Assembly (NCBI GenBank): GCA_004368235.1
Contig: JXTW01000009.1
Coordinates: forward strand, 1-64,000
Source: Helicobacter anseris
GTDB lineage: Bacteria > Campylobacterota > Campylobacteria > Campylobacterales > Helicobacteraceae
Length of the DNA stretch: 64,000 bases
Direction: 5' to 3'
Part shown: piece by piece, positions 17,452-28,069 of the stretch
How positions within the stretch are numbered: the first letter of the stretch is position 1
Layout of the letters: each line of letters starts with the position of its first letter
The notes under the pieces: model-generated
Database searches by the model: none
What the model saw: the letters and a program-made list of their open reading frames with translations, nothing else
What the model was told of the DNA's origin: nothing
Program-made: the position numbers and the translations under genes

Positions 17452-20271
17452 TTATGCTTTTTCCACTCGGCATAAACCAGCTTTTGTCTCTGGACAAGCC
17501 GTATTATAATCATAACCATAGCCTACTACAAGTGAGGCTGCTTCACCCACTGCATAGGGCTTAGTCCCTTCTGGATAACGATCAATAAGGTTTTCTCCAC
17601 TATAAATACCAGAGAAGTTTTGTGGTAAAAATACGCTCTCTTCATCCACACGGAATGAATGCTTAGCTTTTACTAAGATTCTTGTACCACCAACACCATA
17701 TACCCATACATCATCCCCATCATTAATTCCAAGTTTAAAGGCGGTATTTGGGTGAATCTCTGCAAACATAGTGTGATACAACTCGGCTAAATATTTTGCA
17801 CTTCTTGTCTCTGTGCCCGTACCCATATGAGCAACCAAACGACCTGTAAGCAAATTAAGTGGATAGTTCTTTTTCCAATCTTTTTTCTGCTCACTTTCAA
17901 ATCTTACATTTGCACGGAATAAATCTTTTTTATCCGGGAAAGTAGGATATTTGCCAACCAAATCTTGTCGTATAGAATGTAAAGGCTCACGATGATGAGG
18001 GATTTTATCAAACCAATCCCAAACTATCATTCTTGCCTTACCATTACCATAAGGGCAAACTCCAGCCTCTAGTGCCTTTTCAACTAAAATATTATTCATA
18101 CCCGTACTAAAGCTAGTGCCCTTTGTTGCTTCTTTTTCTTTAGCACTTAGCTTAATACCTAGCACTTCCTCGATATTATCAGCCGTAATGGCTGGATGTC
18201 CAGCAAGCTTTGAGTGAGGCAATTTTCTTGGACTAAGCATATTAGTACCATCTGGTGCTTTTATGCCCCAATTTACCCTAAAGCCCATACCACCCTGCAT
18301 AACAGGTATAGTATCATTATACATAACAGGTGTACCAGGATGCTTTTCACTCCAACATGGCCATGGTAGCCCATAATACTGATCTTTCATAGGACCATAA
18401 CCTTTTAATGTAACCTTATCAAACATATGCCAATTATCGCAATGACTCTTTAAGCGCTTAGCGCTCATTCCTTGAAGCGCGATAGAGCGAATACTTTGTG
18501 CCATTTCTGTAGTCGCATCATCAGGCCAAATAAACTCATTTCTACCATCTTGCTTAGCGATTGCATAAAGAGATCTCTGATACTCCTCTTTAAATCCTAA
18601 CCTCTCTGCTAAATCAAATAAAATCTCATGATCTTCTCTACACTCAAACATAGGCTTAATCACTTGATAACGCCATTGATAAGCACGATTAGTTGCTGCT
18701 ACAGATCCACTTGTCTCCATCTGTGAAGCTGCAGGAAGCAAGAATAAATTATCTTTTCTATCAGTAATTACTGCTACATCATTAACATAAGGATCAATAA
18801 AGACAACAAGCTCCATCTTATCTAATGCCGCTTTTGTCTTATCAAGCAATGAAGTAGTAGAAATACCATTGCCAATAACCACAAGGGCTTTAAGCTCGGT
18901 ATTGGCATTATTATTAAAATTCTGCTCATCTAGTACACCAAAACGCCAAGTTGAGAGAGCATAACCCGGTTTCTCCATCATGGCTTTAGACTTAAAGCGC
19001 TTTTGCATCCAATCATAATCAATACGCCAATGCTTACAGAAGTGTCTCCATGCACTCTCTCCAAGACCATAATAGCCCGGTAATGTTTCAGATAGATTTC
19101 CCATATCTGAAGCACCTTGTACATTATCATGACCTCGTAAAATATTTACCCCTCCACCATTTTTACCAATATTTCCAAGAATAAGTTGCAAGATAGGCAT
19201 AATTCTTGTATTGTTAGTTCCAACAGTATGCTGAGTTAAACCCTGATTCCATATCAAGGATGCAGGCTTTGCCTGTGCCATCTCTCTAGCTACGCGTTTT
19301 ATTGTATCCACAGAAATGCCAGTAATATTAGCTACTTCAGAAAGTGGGTACTTTTTAGCTTCTTTAAAAATTTCCTCATATCCGTAAACACGTTCCTTGA
19401 GATATTTTTCATCATAAAGCTTATTTTCCACAATATAATTAATCATCCCATAAATAAAGGCTACATCAGTTCCTGCTCGGATTCTAACATACTCATCTGC
19501 TTTAGCTGCAGTTTTACTAAAATGAGGATCAACACAAACAATTTTTGCTCCAGCTTCCTTTGCACGTAAAATATGCACCATTCCTACTGGGTGATTGACT
19601 GCAGGATTTGCTCCGATAATTAGGATAAACTTCGAAAATTGCATATCCCCTAGGTGATTTGTCATCCCACCATATCCAAATGTATTCGCCACACCGGCGA
19701 CTGTTGGTGAGTGTCAAATGCGAGCTTGATGGTCTATATTATTTGTCCCAAAAAGAGCTGCAAATTTTCTAATATAATAACTTTGCTCATTGCTCACTTT
19801 TGCTGATCCAATAAACATTACACTATCTGGACCATATTTCTCACGGATATCTTTTAATTGAGTTGCAACTTTATCCATAGCTACTTCCCAAGTAGTACGC
19901 TTCCATTGCCCATTAATCTTTTGGATAGGATAGCGAAGTCTAGTTGTACTTCTGGCACGATCTATCATATCTGCACCCTTGCAGCAATGCCCACCCTGTG
20001 AAACCGGATGATCTTGGGCAACTTCTTGACGAACCCATACTCCATCCTTCACTTCGGCAATAATGCCACAACCAACTGAACAATGCGTACAGATAGTTTT
20101 GATCTTTTGTGAGCCCGGATAAGCTTCTCCCAATTCCTGTTTGCCTGCACTTTTTAATACTTCTTTTGTATCATTTGCAAGTAGGCTCCCCATAGAAACA
20201 GCCCCTGCTAAAGCAGACATTTTCATAAATGCACGACGAGATTGTCGCTTAATGTCATTATTTTCACTCAT
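17452..20271 (-). CDS. fdhA: Formate dehydrogenase catalytic subunit, selenocysteine-containing
   Basis: Molybdenum/tungsten pterin enzyme that oxidises formate to CO2 in the periplasm. The gene reads through an in-frame UGA (19714-19716) at codon 186, inside NIDHQARI-U-HSPTVAGV, the exact place where the family has selenocysteine or cysteine bound to the metal. The full product is 939 residues. The Tat signal has SRRAFMK (11-17). The N-terminal [4Fe-4S] cluster uses Cys61, 64, 68 and one of the cysteines at 96-97. The remaining domains bind two pterin guanine dinucleotides. A SECIS-like hairpin follows the UGA directly. The selenocysteine machinery (selA, selB, selC) is not in this window and must be elsewhere. 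Confidence 0.95.
19686..19716 (-). promoter_or_regulatory. Bacterial SECIS element for fdhA UGA recoding
   Basis: In the mRNA the UGA is followed by 13 bases and then the hairpin UCGCC-GGUGU-GGCGA (five-base stem, GU-containing five-base loop). The loop starts 18 bases after the UGA, about the spacing seen in E. coli fdhF, where SelB binds the apical loop. The bases also code the conserved peptide, so both constraints are met. Confidence 0.75.
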
Positions 20272-20280
20272 TTTTATTCC

Positions 20281-20505
20281 TTACTTAGCTACTTGATAAT
20301 AAGTTTTCCAATATTTTGTATCACCAGAATAAAGAATCTCTTCTTTAGGTGATTTACCCTTAATTACGCCTTCTTTTACATCATCACTGCATCCACTTAG
20401 CGCCAGAGATCCTACTGCTAATGCTGCTGATGCACCCGCTGTAGTTTTTAAAAACGATCTACGCGAGTTTACTTGACGCAAATTTGTTGTATCTAGTTCT
20501 TGCAT
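20281..20505 (-). CDS. Small Tat-signal protein of the fdh operon
   Basis: A 74-residue protein with a twin-arginine motif SRRSFLK (14-20), a hydrophobic stretch, and then LSGC with Cys39. It may therefore be a Tat-exported lipoprotein, or a Tat protein anchored by its signal. The mature part is only about 35 residues (DDVKEGVIKGKSPKEEILYS onward). Similar short Tat proteins precede fdhA in Campylobacter and relatives; I infer a role in assembly or as a small subunit of formate dehydrogenase. The ribosome site AAGGAG lies just upstream, right after a double hairpin. Confidence 0.85.
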   Translation of the reverse strand: MQELDTTNLRQVNSRRSFLKTTAGASAALAVGSLALSGCSDDVKEGVIKGKSPKEEILYSGDTKYWKTYYQVAK

Positions 20506-20519
20506 CTTATCTCCTTTTT

Positions 20520-20563
20520 GGGGGATGACCCCATATGAAAATCTGATAATCAGATTTTCATAT
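20520..20563 (-). promoter_or_regulatory. Tandem hairpins in the fdh operon leader of the Tat gene
   Basis: Bases 20533-20546 and 20550-20563 form a perfect 14-bp inverted repeat with a three-base loop. Next to it GGGG/CCCC (20521-20532) makes a second small stem. On the mRNA both lie between the torD-like stop codon and the ribosome site of the small Tat gene, ending within a few bases of AAGGAG. No U-tract follows, so this is more likely an mRNA-processing or stabilising element than a terminator. Confidence 0.6.
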
Positions 20564-20586
20564 CAAGCCATCCTAAAGTATCTAAG

Positions 20587-21198
20587 CTATGACATTAAAC
20601 TAGTTTCTAAAGAAAAAAAACTTTCCATTACTATTCCAAAATAACTATAAAATCCTTTCTCTGCCCTTAATCCAAAAACAATTTTTTCCCATATTTTTGC
20701 AATTGTCTTATTAAATACTTCTCTAGCCTCCTCCTCTTTAGCCTGCTCTAATAACTGCTTCATAAAAAGACATAAAATGCCTAGATGATCTTCATTCTCA
20801 CAACTTATAGCTCTGGATAAAATTAAAGCCTGATCTTTTAGCATATTACGCACCATCACAAGACTTTCTCCACCATTACATTCTTCAAGCCAGGAGGACA
20901 AATATAAAGAAACAGGACTATTTGGCATTGAAAAAAGTCTAGTATATTCATTTAAAATATCTTCTATATCCTTTTGCTCAATTTCTTTTTTCATCATTTC
21001 AAATGCCACCTCATCGCCATCTCTTAAAGCAAAACCAGCTAAAAAATCCATCTGCTTTTTTGCGATTTTTAAATGCTTTTCCAAAAGCTCATAAAGTAAG
21101 AATGAAGCTAAAAAATCATAATATACTATTCTTGCAGATCGAAAAGTAGAATCTATTGCATTAGTCTGTATACCAATATTATGGCTTTGAATAATCAT
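20587..21198 (-). CDS. TorD-family molecular chaperone
   Basis: A helical protein of about 203 residues. The ATG at 21198 is chosen because GGAG lies five bases upstream; a GTG two codons earlier is also in frame. It resembles TorD/DmsD-type cytoplasmic chaperones that hold molybdoenzyme subunits until cofactor is loaded and guard the Tat signal. The typical pieces are the middle EYTRLFSMPNSPVSLYLSSWLEE and the C-terminal helix bundle. Its place between the ferredoxin gene and fdhA supports a dedicated FdhA chaperone. Sequence conservation in this family is low, so the family call leans partly on position. Confidence 0.8.
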   Translation of the reverse strand: MIIQSHNIGIQTNAIDSTFRSARIVYYDFLASFLLYELLEKHLKIAKKQMDFLAGFALRDGDEVAFEMMKKEIEQKDIEDILNEYTRLFSMPNSPVSLYLSSWLEECNGGESLVMVRNMLKDQALILSRAISCENEDHLGILCLFMKQLLEQAKEEEAREVFNKTIAKIWEKIVFGLRAEKGFYSYFGIVMESFFSLETSLMS

Positions 21199-21206
21199 AC
21201 TCACTC

Positions 21207-22784
21207 CTAACTTACTCCAAACATAACTTTTACCTTGCAGGTATCACAGCACTGGAGACTTTTAAGCCTAGCTTCATCTCCACTAAAAATAGGAGACATA
21301 ATGGCTGCTATTTTTTCTACCGATTTACTAGAAGCAAAAATCTTTCCGCATTCTATGCATTTAAAACCTTCACTTTTTGCCACTTCATTTTTTTGCAAGA
21401 ACTCTTCATTCAAAGCAATACCACCAAAATCAGTGCTTATGGCTTTCTCTGGACAAGATAGAATACAATATCCACAAGTTGTACAAAGACTAGGATGGTG
21501 AAATAGGCTAAACTCACTACTGCTTAATGCGCCAACATTACATGCACCTACACAAGACAAACATAAAGTACACTTATTAGCATCTACAATCACACGTCCA
21601 TGATTCCTTGCCTTTATTTTTCCAAAATCCCCTTTGCGCACCATAGACAAAAGTCTTTGTGAAAAAATCTGATAAAGCGCTTCATTATCATCTTGAGCAT
21701 AAGTATAATGCCAATCTGGCTTAAAATCTTCAAACTCTTTTGTTTTTTCAATGGCTATGATCAACTCATCATATGAATGAACCAATAAAATACCATCTAT
21801 GCCAAAAATAGCCCGAGTAATCCCATTAACAATGCTTACAGCCTCTTGCAAAAAATCATCTTTATCTATATCAAGAAGCACCACTTGTTTAGCACTCTCT
21901 TGCATTAAAGTAAGCAAATAAGTTTCATTAAGAGCATGAACTTGTGGAACAAAAAGAGCTAAAGCATTATTATCTAACATCACTTTAGCAATCCGCTTTT
22001 TGATACTCAATCCCTCTAATTGAGCTCCTACTTCTGTATTCATAACCACAGGAGTTATACCAAAATAAAGCTTAGCTATTTTTTGCGCAGCTGCTAAACT
22101 AAAACCATCCCTTTTAATCGCACCGCTAGGGCATACCATAATACATTTACCACAAGCAATACAATCTAGTGCAGAAAATTTTAACTGCATCAAAGTATCA
22201 TCCTTGCTTACACCAAAGCTAGGGCACTCATCTGCACATTGATGACACCATCCTTCACCTTTTTCATCAGGACGTCTTGAATGATACTGGCAAAAACGAT
22301 CATTATAATGCACAGGTGCATTATATTTGAATTGCCCTAAACGTGAGTTTAGCATCGCTAAAAGCTCTTGCGGATTATCATATTGACTCACACTCTCACA
22401 TCCCATAAAACGCAATAAATGAGAATCTTCATAAAAAAGAACAATTTGTGAAAAATGTATCTTACCCAGATTCCCCTCTATTTTTACTTGTGCCTCAAAA
22501 GCCCCTAAATGCCCGCTAATGCTTATAACATCATAAGGAGAAACAACACCTGTTTGATAACCTTCTTTTTGTAAAAAATCCGCAAAATCCCTAGCCTCAC
22601 TTCCCTCTCCCAAAATTAGCACAGAAGAATCTACTTGCACACTAAAAGTATGCAAGAAATCAGAATAGTCTGCACTAATCTCGGCTGCTTCATCTAATAT
22701 TCCTGCAATTCTATCCATAGTTTCTGCAGATATAGTAGCATCAGATTGGAATATATTATTAAAAAAGGAGGATTTTACAATCAC
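21207..22784 (-). CDS. Multi-cluster 4Fe-4S protein of the fdh operon
   Basis: A 525-residue soluble protein with a GTG start. Cysteine groups are C180-x2-C-x3-C, C208-IAC-GKC-IMVC218-P, C405-TLC-LSC-VGAC415 and C434-TTC-GYC-ILSC444-P, the last three being classic ferredoxin motifs. Two further pairs lie near C476/C479 and C512/C516. Segment 50-130 looks like a nucleotide-binding or GltD-like fold (SSVLILGEGSEARDFADFL). It heads the fdh operon. I infer electron transfer or cofactor maturation linked to formate dehydrogenase; homologues occupy the same place in Campylobacter and Wolinella. Confidence 0.85.
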   Translation of the reverse strand: MIVKSSFFNNIFQSDATISAETMDRIAGILDEAAEISADYSDFLHTFSVQVDSSVLILGEGSEARDFADFLQKEGYQTGVVSPYDVISISGHLGAFEAQVKIEGNLGKIHFSQIVLFYEDSHLLRFMGCESVSQYDNPQELLAMLNSRLGQFKYNAPVHYNDRFCQYHSRRPDEKGEGWCHQCADECPSFGVSKDDTLMQLKFSALDCIACGKCIMVCPSGAIKRDGFSLAAAQKIAKLYFGITPVVMNTEVGAQLEGLSIKKRIAKVMLDNNALALFVPQVHALNETYLLTLMQESAKQVVLLDIDKDDFLQEAVSIVNGITRAIFGIDGILLVHSYDELIIAIEKTKEFEDFKPDWHYTYAQDDNEALYQIFSQRLLSMVRKGDFGKIKARNHGRVIVDANKCTLCLSCVGACNVGALSSSEFSLFHHPSLCTTCGYCILSCPEKAISTDFGGIALNEEFLQKNEVAKSEGFKCIECGKIFASSKSVEKIAAIMSPIFSGDEARLKSLQCCDTCKVKVMFGVS

Positions 22785-22828
22785 ATAAGACCTTTAAACC
22801 TAAAAATTAAAACTTTTATCTAGTGTGG

Positions 22829-22834
22829 ATTATA
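22829..22834 (-). promoter_or_regulatory. -10 box of the fdh operon
   Basis: Minus-strand TATAAT about 45 bases upstream of the GTG start of the 4Fe-4S protein gene, in the only sizeable gap before the operon. No clear -35 box is visible. Confidence 0.55.
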
Positions 22835-22874
22835 GCAGAAATAAAAAAATTTTTAAATTTTAGGATATTTTAGA

Positions 22875-22907
22875 ATCATATTAAGCCTAATTCAGGCTCA
22901 ATATGAT
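22875..22907 (-). terminator. Rho-independent terminator of clpB
   Basis: ATCATATT-A-AGCCT pairs with AGGCT-C-AATATGAT around a five-base loop. The single mismatch on the plus strand becomes a G-U pair on the minus strand, the direction in which clpB is read. It lies about 40 bases after the clpB stop codon, with U-rich sequence further on. Confidence 0.7.
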
Positions 22908-22945
22908 ATAGAAGTTTAACTTTTTGAAACTCTTATTCTTAATCC

Positions 22946-25513
22946 TTATTCTGTTTTAATTTTTGCAACAATTCTATCTCCTTCTCTTATAAACTCTACA
23001 CAAGCCCCCTCTTGCAACCTACCTTCTAAAATAAGATCAGCTAATCTATCTTCTATCTGCTCATACATTGCACGGCGTAATGGTCTAGCCCCATAAACAG
23101 GATCAAACCCAATTTCTGCTATCAGATCTTTAGCTTCATTACTTAAAGATATGTTAATAGACTTTTGACTTGCCTTAAACTCGATATCTTTAAATATAAT
23201 TTCTACAATTTTTTTAATCTCTTCTAATCCTAAAGGATTAAAAATTACAATATCGTCTAAACGATTTAAAAATTCTGGCTTAAAAAATCTTTTCAAAGCT
23301 TCATTAACAGCGCTATTTCTTTCTTCTAAATCCTTTAATTCTAGGATTTTCTCACTTCCAATATTACTGGTTAAGATAATAATTGTATTTCTAAAATCTA
23401 CTACCACTCCTTTGCTATCTGTTAATCGACCATCATCAAGTACTTGTAATAACATATTAAAAACATCAGGATGAGCCTTCTCAATCTCATCAAATAAAAC
23501 CACAGAATAAGGTTTTGTACGCACAGCTTCAGTAAGCTGCCCTCCCTCTTCATACCCTATATATCCAGGAGGTGCTCCCACAAGCCTACTAGCTGCATGT
23601 TTTTCCATATATTCGCTCATATCTAAACGAATAAGATTTTTTTGACTATCAAAAAGAAACTTGGCTAAAGCTTTTGCGCTTTGAGTTTTTCCTACACCAG
23701 TAGGACCCAAAAATAAAAAACTCCCAATAGGTCTATTAGCCTGACTAAGTCCTGCCTTATTCCTTTTAATGGCTCTTGATATAGCTTTTATAGCCTCACT
23801 CTGTCCAATCACTTCTGCTTCTAGTTCATTTTGAATATTTAATATTTTTTCTCGCTCAGATTCAAGCATCTTATGCACAGGGATGCCACTCCAGCGCGAA
23901 ACAATCTCTGCTATACCCTCTTCAGTAAGGGCATTTTTTAATAATGTGCCCTTTCTTTGCATCTCTTCCCATTGCAAACTCAATTCTGTTAGCTCATTAT
24001 GCTTTTGTGTGATTTTGCCATACTCAATTTCAGCTGCCCTACCATAATCCCCATCTCTTTTAGCTATTTCTGCTTGCTTTTTTAAAGAATCAATTGCATT
24101 TTTTATCTCTGCTATACCCTTGAAAACCGCCTTTTCATTATCAAATTGCATTTGAAGCGTATTTTTTTGCTCATTAGCACTGGCTAGCTCTTTTTCAATT
24201 TCCTCTAAGCGGTCCTTATTGTGTGTGTTTTCCTCCATTTTTAAAGCTTCTTTTTCTACCTCCAACCTAGCTATATTGCGTTTTATTATACGTAGGGCTG
24301 AAGGTTCAGATTCTATTTGCATTTTAAGCTCAGCTGCTCCCTCATCAATAAGATCAATAGCCTTATCTGGCAAAAATCTATCTGCAATATAGCGATGAGA
24401 AAGTTTAGCTGCAGCCACAAGTGCAGAATCTGTAATACTTACATTATGATGTGCTTCTAGGCTTTCTTTAATACCTCTTAAAATCTGAATAGCCTCATTT
24501 ACACTCGGCTCATTTAGTAAAATAGGCTGGAATCTCCTTGTGAGTGCTGCATCTTTTTCAAAATACTTGCGATACTCTTTTAAGGTTGTAGCGCCAATAG
24601 TATGAAGCTCACCTCTTGCTAGGGCTGGCTTTAAAATATTAGCTGCATCCATGCTTCCTTCACCAGCTCCAGCTCCAACAATAGTGTGTATCTCATCAAT
24701 AAATAAAATAATATTTCCAGCCTTTTTAACCTCATCAATAATATTTTTTAATCTTTCTTCAAACTCTCCACGATACTTGGCTCCGGCTACAAGCAAACTC
24801 ATATCTAAAGATATCACTCTTTTATTTTGCAAAGAAATAGGCACTTCTTTTTTGGCTATCATTTGGGCTAGACCCTCAATAGCTGCTGTCTTTCCTACAC
24901 CAGGCTCACCTAATAAAATAGGGTTATTTTTTGTTTTGCGAATAAGAATTTGCATCATTCTATTAATCTCTTCATCCCTCCCAATTACTGGATCTAAAAG
25001 TCCATCAAATGCTTTTTTAGTCAAATCAACCCCATATTTTTCTAAAGACTCTAAAGCCTCATCATCGCCAATATTCTCTATCTTACGTCCGCTACGCAAA
25101 GTCTGTAAATTTTTTTTAAGTTCTAATATATCAAAAGAAGCAATTTTTTTTAAAGAATCCAAATTTGCCAAAATCAGAGTGTCTATGGCAATAAATTTAT
25201 CTCCATTTTTATTTGCTAGTCCCCAAGCTTCTTCTAAAGCCTGTTTTAAATTAATACTTAAGGTAATATTCTCTCTATTTACCATTGAGCTTTTAGGCAA
25301 ATTTTCTACATAAGATTTTACTTGTAGCTCAATCTCACCAATAGGTGCATTACCTTTTTGCAAAGCATTTACTAATAAAGAATCATTCTTAATTAGTAAA
25401 GCCCAGAGTAAATGCGAAAAATCTACCTCTTGATTCTTATGATGCAAAGCTAATGCTAATGCAGAATCTAAACCCTCGCGTAACTGATTGGTCATCTTTT
25501 CAAAAATATTCAT
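22946..25513 (-). CDS. clpB: ATP-dependent disaggregase ClpB
   Basis: An 855-residue AAA+ chaperone that, with DnaK, pulls proteins out of aggregates. It has the N-terminal Clp-N repeats (about 1-145), the first AAA+ domain with Walker [10 protein letters not shown], and the long middle coiled coil typical of ClpB (about 400-525). The second AAA+ domain has Walker [10 protein letters not shown] and the [15 protein letters not shown] Walker B. The length is normal. It is monocistronic, divergent from ctpA, with a terminator behind. A TATAAT-like box lies on the minus strand near 25550. I see no CIRCE element or HspR-type repeat upstream. Confidence 0.97.
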   Translation of the reverse strand: MNIFEKMTNQLREGLDSALALALHHKNQEVDFSHLLWALLIKNDSLLVNALQKGNAPIGEIELQVKSYVENLPKSSMVNRENITLSINLKQALEEAWGLANKNGDKFIAIDTLILANLDSLKKIASFDILELKKNLQTLRSGRKIENIGDDEALESLEKYGVDLTKKAFDGLLDPVIGRDEEINRMMQILIRKTKNNPILLGEPGVGKTAAIEGLAQMIAKKEVPISLQNKRVISLDMSLLVAGAKYRGEFEERLKNIIDEVKKAGNIILFIDEIHTIVGAGAGEGSMDAANILKPALARGELHTIGATTLKEYRKYFEKDAALTRRFQPILLNEPSVNEAIQILRGIKESLEAHHNVSITDSALVAAAKLSHRYIADRFLPDKAIDLIDEGAAELKMQIESEPSALRIIKRNIARLEVEKEALKMEENTHNKDRLEEIEKELASANEQKNTLQMQFDNEKAVFKGIAEIKNAIDSLKKQAEIAKRDGDYGRAAEIEYGKITQKHNELTELSLQWEEMQRKGTLLKNALTEEGIAEIVSRWSGIPVHKMLESEREKILNIQNELEAEVIGQSEAIKAISRAIKRNKAGLSQANRPIGSFLFLGPTGVGKTQSAKALAKFLFDSQKNLIRLDMSEYMEKHAASRLVGAPPGYIGYEEGGQLTEAVRTKPYSVVLFDEIEKAHPDVFNMLLQVLDDGRLTDSKGVVVDFRNTIIILTSNIGSEKILELKDLEERNSAVNEALKRFFKPEFLNRLDDIVIFNPLGLEEIKKIVEIIFKDIEFKASQKSINISLSNEAKDLIAEIGFDPVYGARPLRRAMYEQIEDRLADLILEGRLQEGACVEFIREGDRIVAKIKTE

Positions 25514-25697
25514 ATTAAACTCCTCAACTTTTATAGTTTTGATATTATATAACTTTAGTCATTTACTATAAATTTATTTTATATTTTTTGACTAATAGTT
25601 TAAATAAAAATATTTTTATAAATCTAAATTAGCAAAATATAACCTTTCTCTGATAGAATCTCAAATTCAAACTTAAAACTTGTCCTAGGCATATCTA

Positions 25698-27086
25698 ATG
25701 AAAACACAACAATACTCTACAAAAACTATAGTTTTTACCTTTATTTTAGGGGTTATATTCTTATTCCTACCCATATTTTTAAACGCTGAGGGCGTAAAAA
25801 CTTCAAAAAAGCCCAGCCAAAAAGATAGGATTGAAGCCTATAACAAACTGACTAAAATTATCAATACAGTTGAAAATTATTATGTCGATGATGTTGATAT
25901 TGATGAAATTATTGATAAAGCGATTTCAGGACTTTTAACTAATCTTGATGCACACTCTGATTATCTAACTGAAAAAAAATTCAAAGATCTTCAGGCACAA
26001 ACAGAAGGTGAATTTGGCGGTCTTGGCATCACAGTGGGCATGAAAGATGGTGCCCTAACCATTATTGCTCCATTAGATGATACTCCTGCCCAAAAAGCAG
26101 GTCTAAAAAGTGGAGATATTATTTTAAAAATTAATAATGAAAGTACACTAAATATGAGTATTGATGATGCTGTCAATCGCATGCGAGGTAAACCAAAAAC
26201 CTCCATACAGCTTACCATCTATCGTAAGAATACTGCTAAACCCTTAGATTTTACTATTACACGTGATATTATTCAAGTTAAATCTGTTTATGCTAAAACA
26301 ATTCAGGATGAACCCTACCTATATATTCGAGTGAATTCTTTTGATAAAAATGTGACAGAATCAGTTTCTAGCGCCTTGGCTAAAGCTGGGAAAATTGAAG
26401 GGATTATTTTAGATTTACGCAATAACCCTGGTGGTTTATTAAATCAGGCTGTAGGATTGTCTAATTTATTTATTAAAGAAGGGATTATCGTCTCTCAAAA
26501 AGGAAAAGTAAAGGCTGAAAATCTTGAATATAAGGCTGATGGGAAAGCGCCTTATACAAATATTCCTATTGTTGTACTTATTAATGGTGGTACAGCTAGT
26601 GCAAGTGAAATTGTATCTGGTGCCTTGCAAGATCATAAACGCGCCTTAATCATTGGTGAAAACTCTTTTGGCAAAGGTAGCGTACAAGTTGTTTTACCAG
26701 TAGATTCTACTTCTGCTATTAAACTCACTACGGCTAAATATTATCTCCCTAGTGGGCGCACAATACAAGCAGTAGGCATAACACCAGATATTTTAGTGCA
26801 TCCAGGATCTGTGCCACAAAGTGATGGGGGATTTGAGATCAAAGAAGCAGATTTAAAAAATCATCTTCAAAATGAACTTGCTAAACTTGATGAAGAAAAG
26901 AAACCAAGCAAACCAAATACTCCAAAGGTAGAGAACAAAAAAGATATGATTACACTAAGCGATATTAATAATGATATTCAAGTTAAAACAGCGATTGATT
27001 TACTCAAAAGCTGGAATATCATTAAAGCTCCTATAAAGCAAACACAATCCACTAAAAAGACCAATAATTTAAAGGATGATAAATGA
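25698..27086 (+). CDS. ctpA: Carboxyl-terminal processing protease CtpA (S41)
   Basis: A periplasmic serine protease of 462 residues. It has an N-terminal membrane anchor or signal (10-30), a PDZ domain at about 103-185 ([16 protein letters not shown]) and the S41 catalytic core. The Ser/Lys dyad is Ser301 in GGTASASEI and Lys326 in NSFGKGSVQ. The C-terminal 80 residues are charged and low in complexity. A candidate promoter has TTGACT at 25588-25593 and TATTTT 17 bases on. Its last four bases overlap purC, making it the head of a ctpA-purC-purS-purQ-membrane protein-plsC operon. Confidence 0.94.
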   Translation: MKTQQYSTKTIVFTFILGVIFLFLPIFLNAEGVKTSKKPSQKDRIEAYNKLTKIINTVENYYVDDVDIDEIIDKAISGLLTNLDAHSDYLTEKKFKDLQAQTEGEFGGLGITVGMKDGALTIIAPLDDTPAQKAGLKSGDIILKINNESTLNMSIDDAVNRMRGKPKTSIQLTIYRKNTAKPLDFTITRDIIQVKSVYAKTIQDEPYLYIRVNSFDKNVTESVSSALAKAGKIEGIILDLRNNPGGLLNQAVGLSNLFIKEGIIVSQKGKVKAENLEYKADGKAPYTNIPIVVLINGGTASASEIVSGALQDHKRALIIGENSFGKGSVQVVLPVDSTSAIKLTTAKYYLPSGRTIQAVGITPDILVHPGSVPQSDGGFEIKEADLKNHLQNELAKLDEEKKPSKPNTPKVENKKDMITLSDINNDIQVKTAIDLLKSWNIIKAPIKQTQSTKKTNNLKDDK

Positions 27087-27814
27087 ATTTTAAAGATCTT
27101 GTTAAAGAGCAACTTTATGAGGGTAAGGGGAAAAAAATTTTCTCTACTACCAATCCTGATCTTATCATCGCTGAATTTAAAGATGATCTCACCGCTTTTA
27201 ATGCCCAGAAAAAAGGAAATGAGGATGGGAAGGGTGCACTAAACTGCCAGATTACTAGCCTACTTTTTGAATTACTAGAAAAAAATGGTATTCAAACTCA
27301 TTTCAAAGAATGCCTAGATTCTAATCATATTCTTTGCCAAAAAGTAGAAATTATCCCCATAGAAGTAGTTGTTCGCAATGTTGCTACCGGATCTCTTAGC
27401 AAGCGTTTAGGAATTCAAGATGGTCTAGAGTTGCCATTTGTACTTGTTGAATTTTATTATAAAAATGATACTCTCAATGACCCAATCATCACGGATGAGC
27501 ATTGCAAAATTCTAGGTATTACTCAAAATCAGGATGATTTAGAATTTCTCAAAACTCAAGCTAGAAAAATCAATAGCATTCTTAAAGATTTTTTCATAGC
27601 ACGCAAGCTTCGCCTTATTGATTTTAAACTAGAGTTTGGCAAACTCAATGATGGGTCTATTATACTAGCTGATGAAATCAGTCCTGATAGCTGTCGATTT
27701 TGGGATAAAGATTCAGATCAAAAACTAGATAAAGATGTTTTCCGTCAAGATCTAGGAAACGTAAAAGTTGCCTATGAAGAAGTGCTTAAACGCATCCTAT
27801 CTCAACAAAACTAA
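27083..27814 (+). CDS. purC: SAICAR synthetase
   Basis: Joins CAIR and aspartate in purine synthesis. The 243 residues carry the N-terminal YEGKGKKIF, the signature [18 protein letters not shown]-type segment ([18 protein letters not shown]), and [14 protein letters not shown] followed by [14 protein letters not shown]. The length is normal. It overlaps ctpA by four bases and is followed 11 bases later by purS. Confidence 0.97.
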   Translation: MNFKDLVKEQLYEGKGKKIFSTTNPDLIIAEFKDDLTAFNAQKKGNEDGKGALNCQITSLLFELLEKNGIQTHFKECLDSNHILCQKVEIIPIEVVVRNVATGSLSKRLGIQDGLELPFVLVEFYYKNDTLNDPIITDEHCKILGITQNQDDLEFLKTQARKINSILKDFFIARKLRLIDFKLEFGKLNDGSIILADEISPDSCRFWDKDSDQKLDKDVFRQDLGNVKVAYEEVLKRILSQQN

Positions 27815-27825
27815 AAAGGAAAATA

Positions 27826-28068
27826 ATGAAAGCTCATATTTCCATCACATTTAAAAATGGCGTGCTAGATCCTGAAGCTAAAGCTACACAAAATGCACTT
27901 CATAATTTAGGGTTCAAGCATATTAATAATGTGGAGATAAGTAAAAAGATCACTTTAACTTTTAGTCATAATGATGCTAATCTTGCCAAAACAGAAGCTG
28001 AACAAATGGCTACTAGTCTTTTAGCCAATACAGTCATTCAAGATTTTAGCATTATTATTGAGGATTAA
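27826..28068 (+). CDS. purS: FGAM synthase subunit PurS
   Basis: An 80-residue subunit of the three-part formylglycinamidine ribonucleotide synthase (PurS, PurQ and the small-type PurL). It has the typical PurS start (VLDPEAKATQNALHNLGF) and alternating strand-helix pattern. It lies between purC and purQ; purL itself is not in the window. Confidence 0.93.
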   Translation: MKAHISITFKNGVLDPEAKATQNALHNLGFKHINNVEISKKITLTFSHNDANLAKTEAEQMATSLLANTVIQDFSIIIED

Positions 28069-28069
28069 A

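Noticed and set aside
19714-19716. Stop codon splitting fdhA into two genes, or a pseudogene
   Set aside because: The UGA is at the known selenocysteine position, both flanks match the family and a SECIS-like hairpin follows. Recoding is the better explanation.
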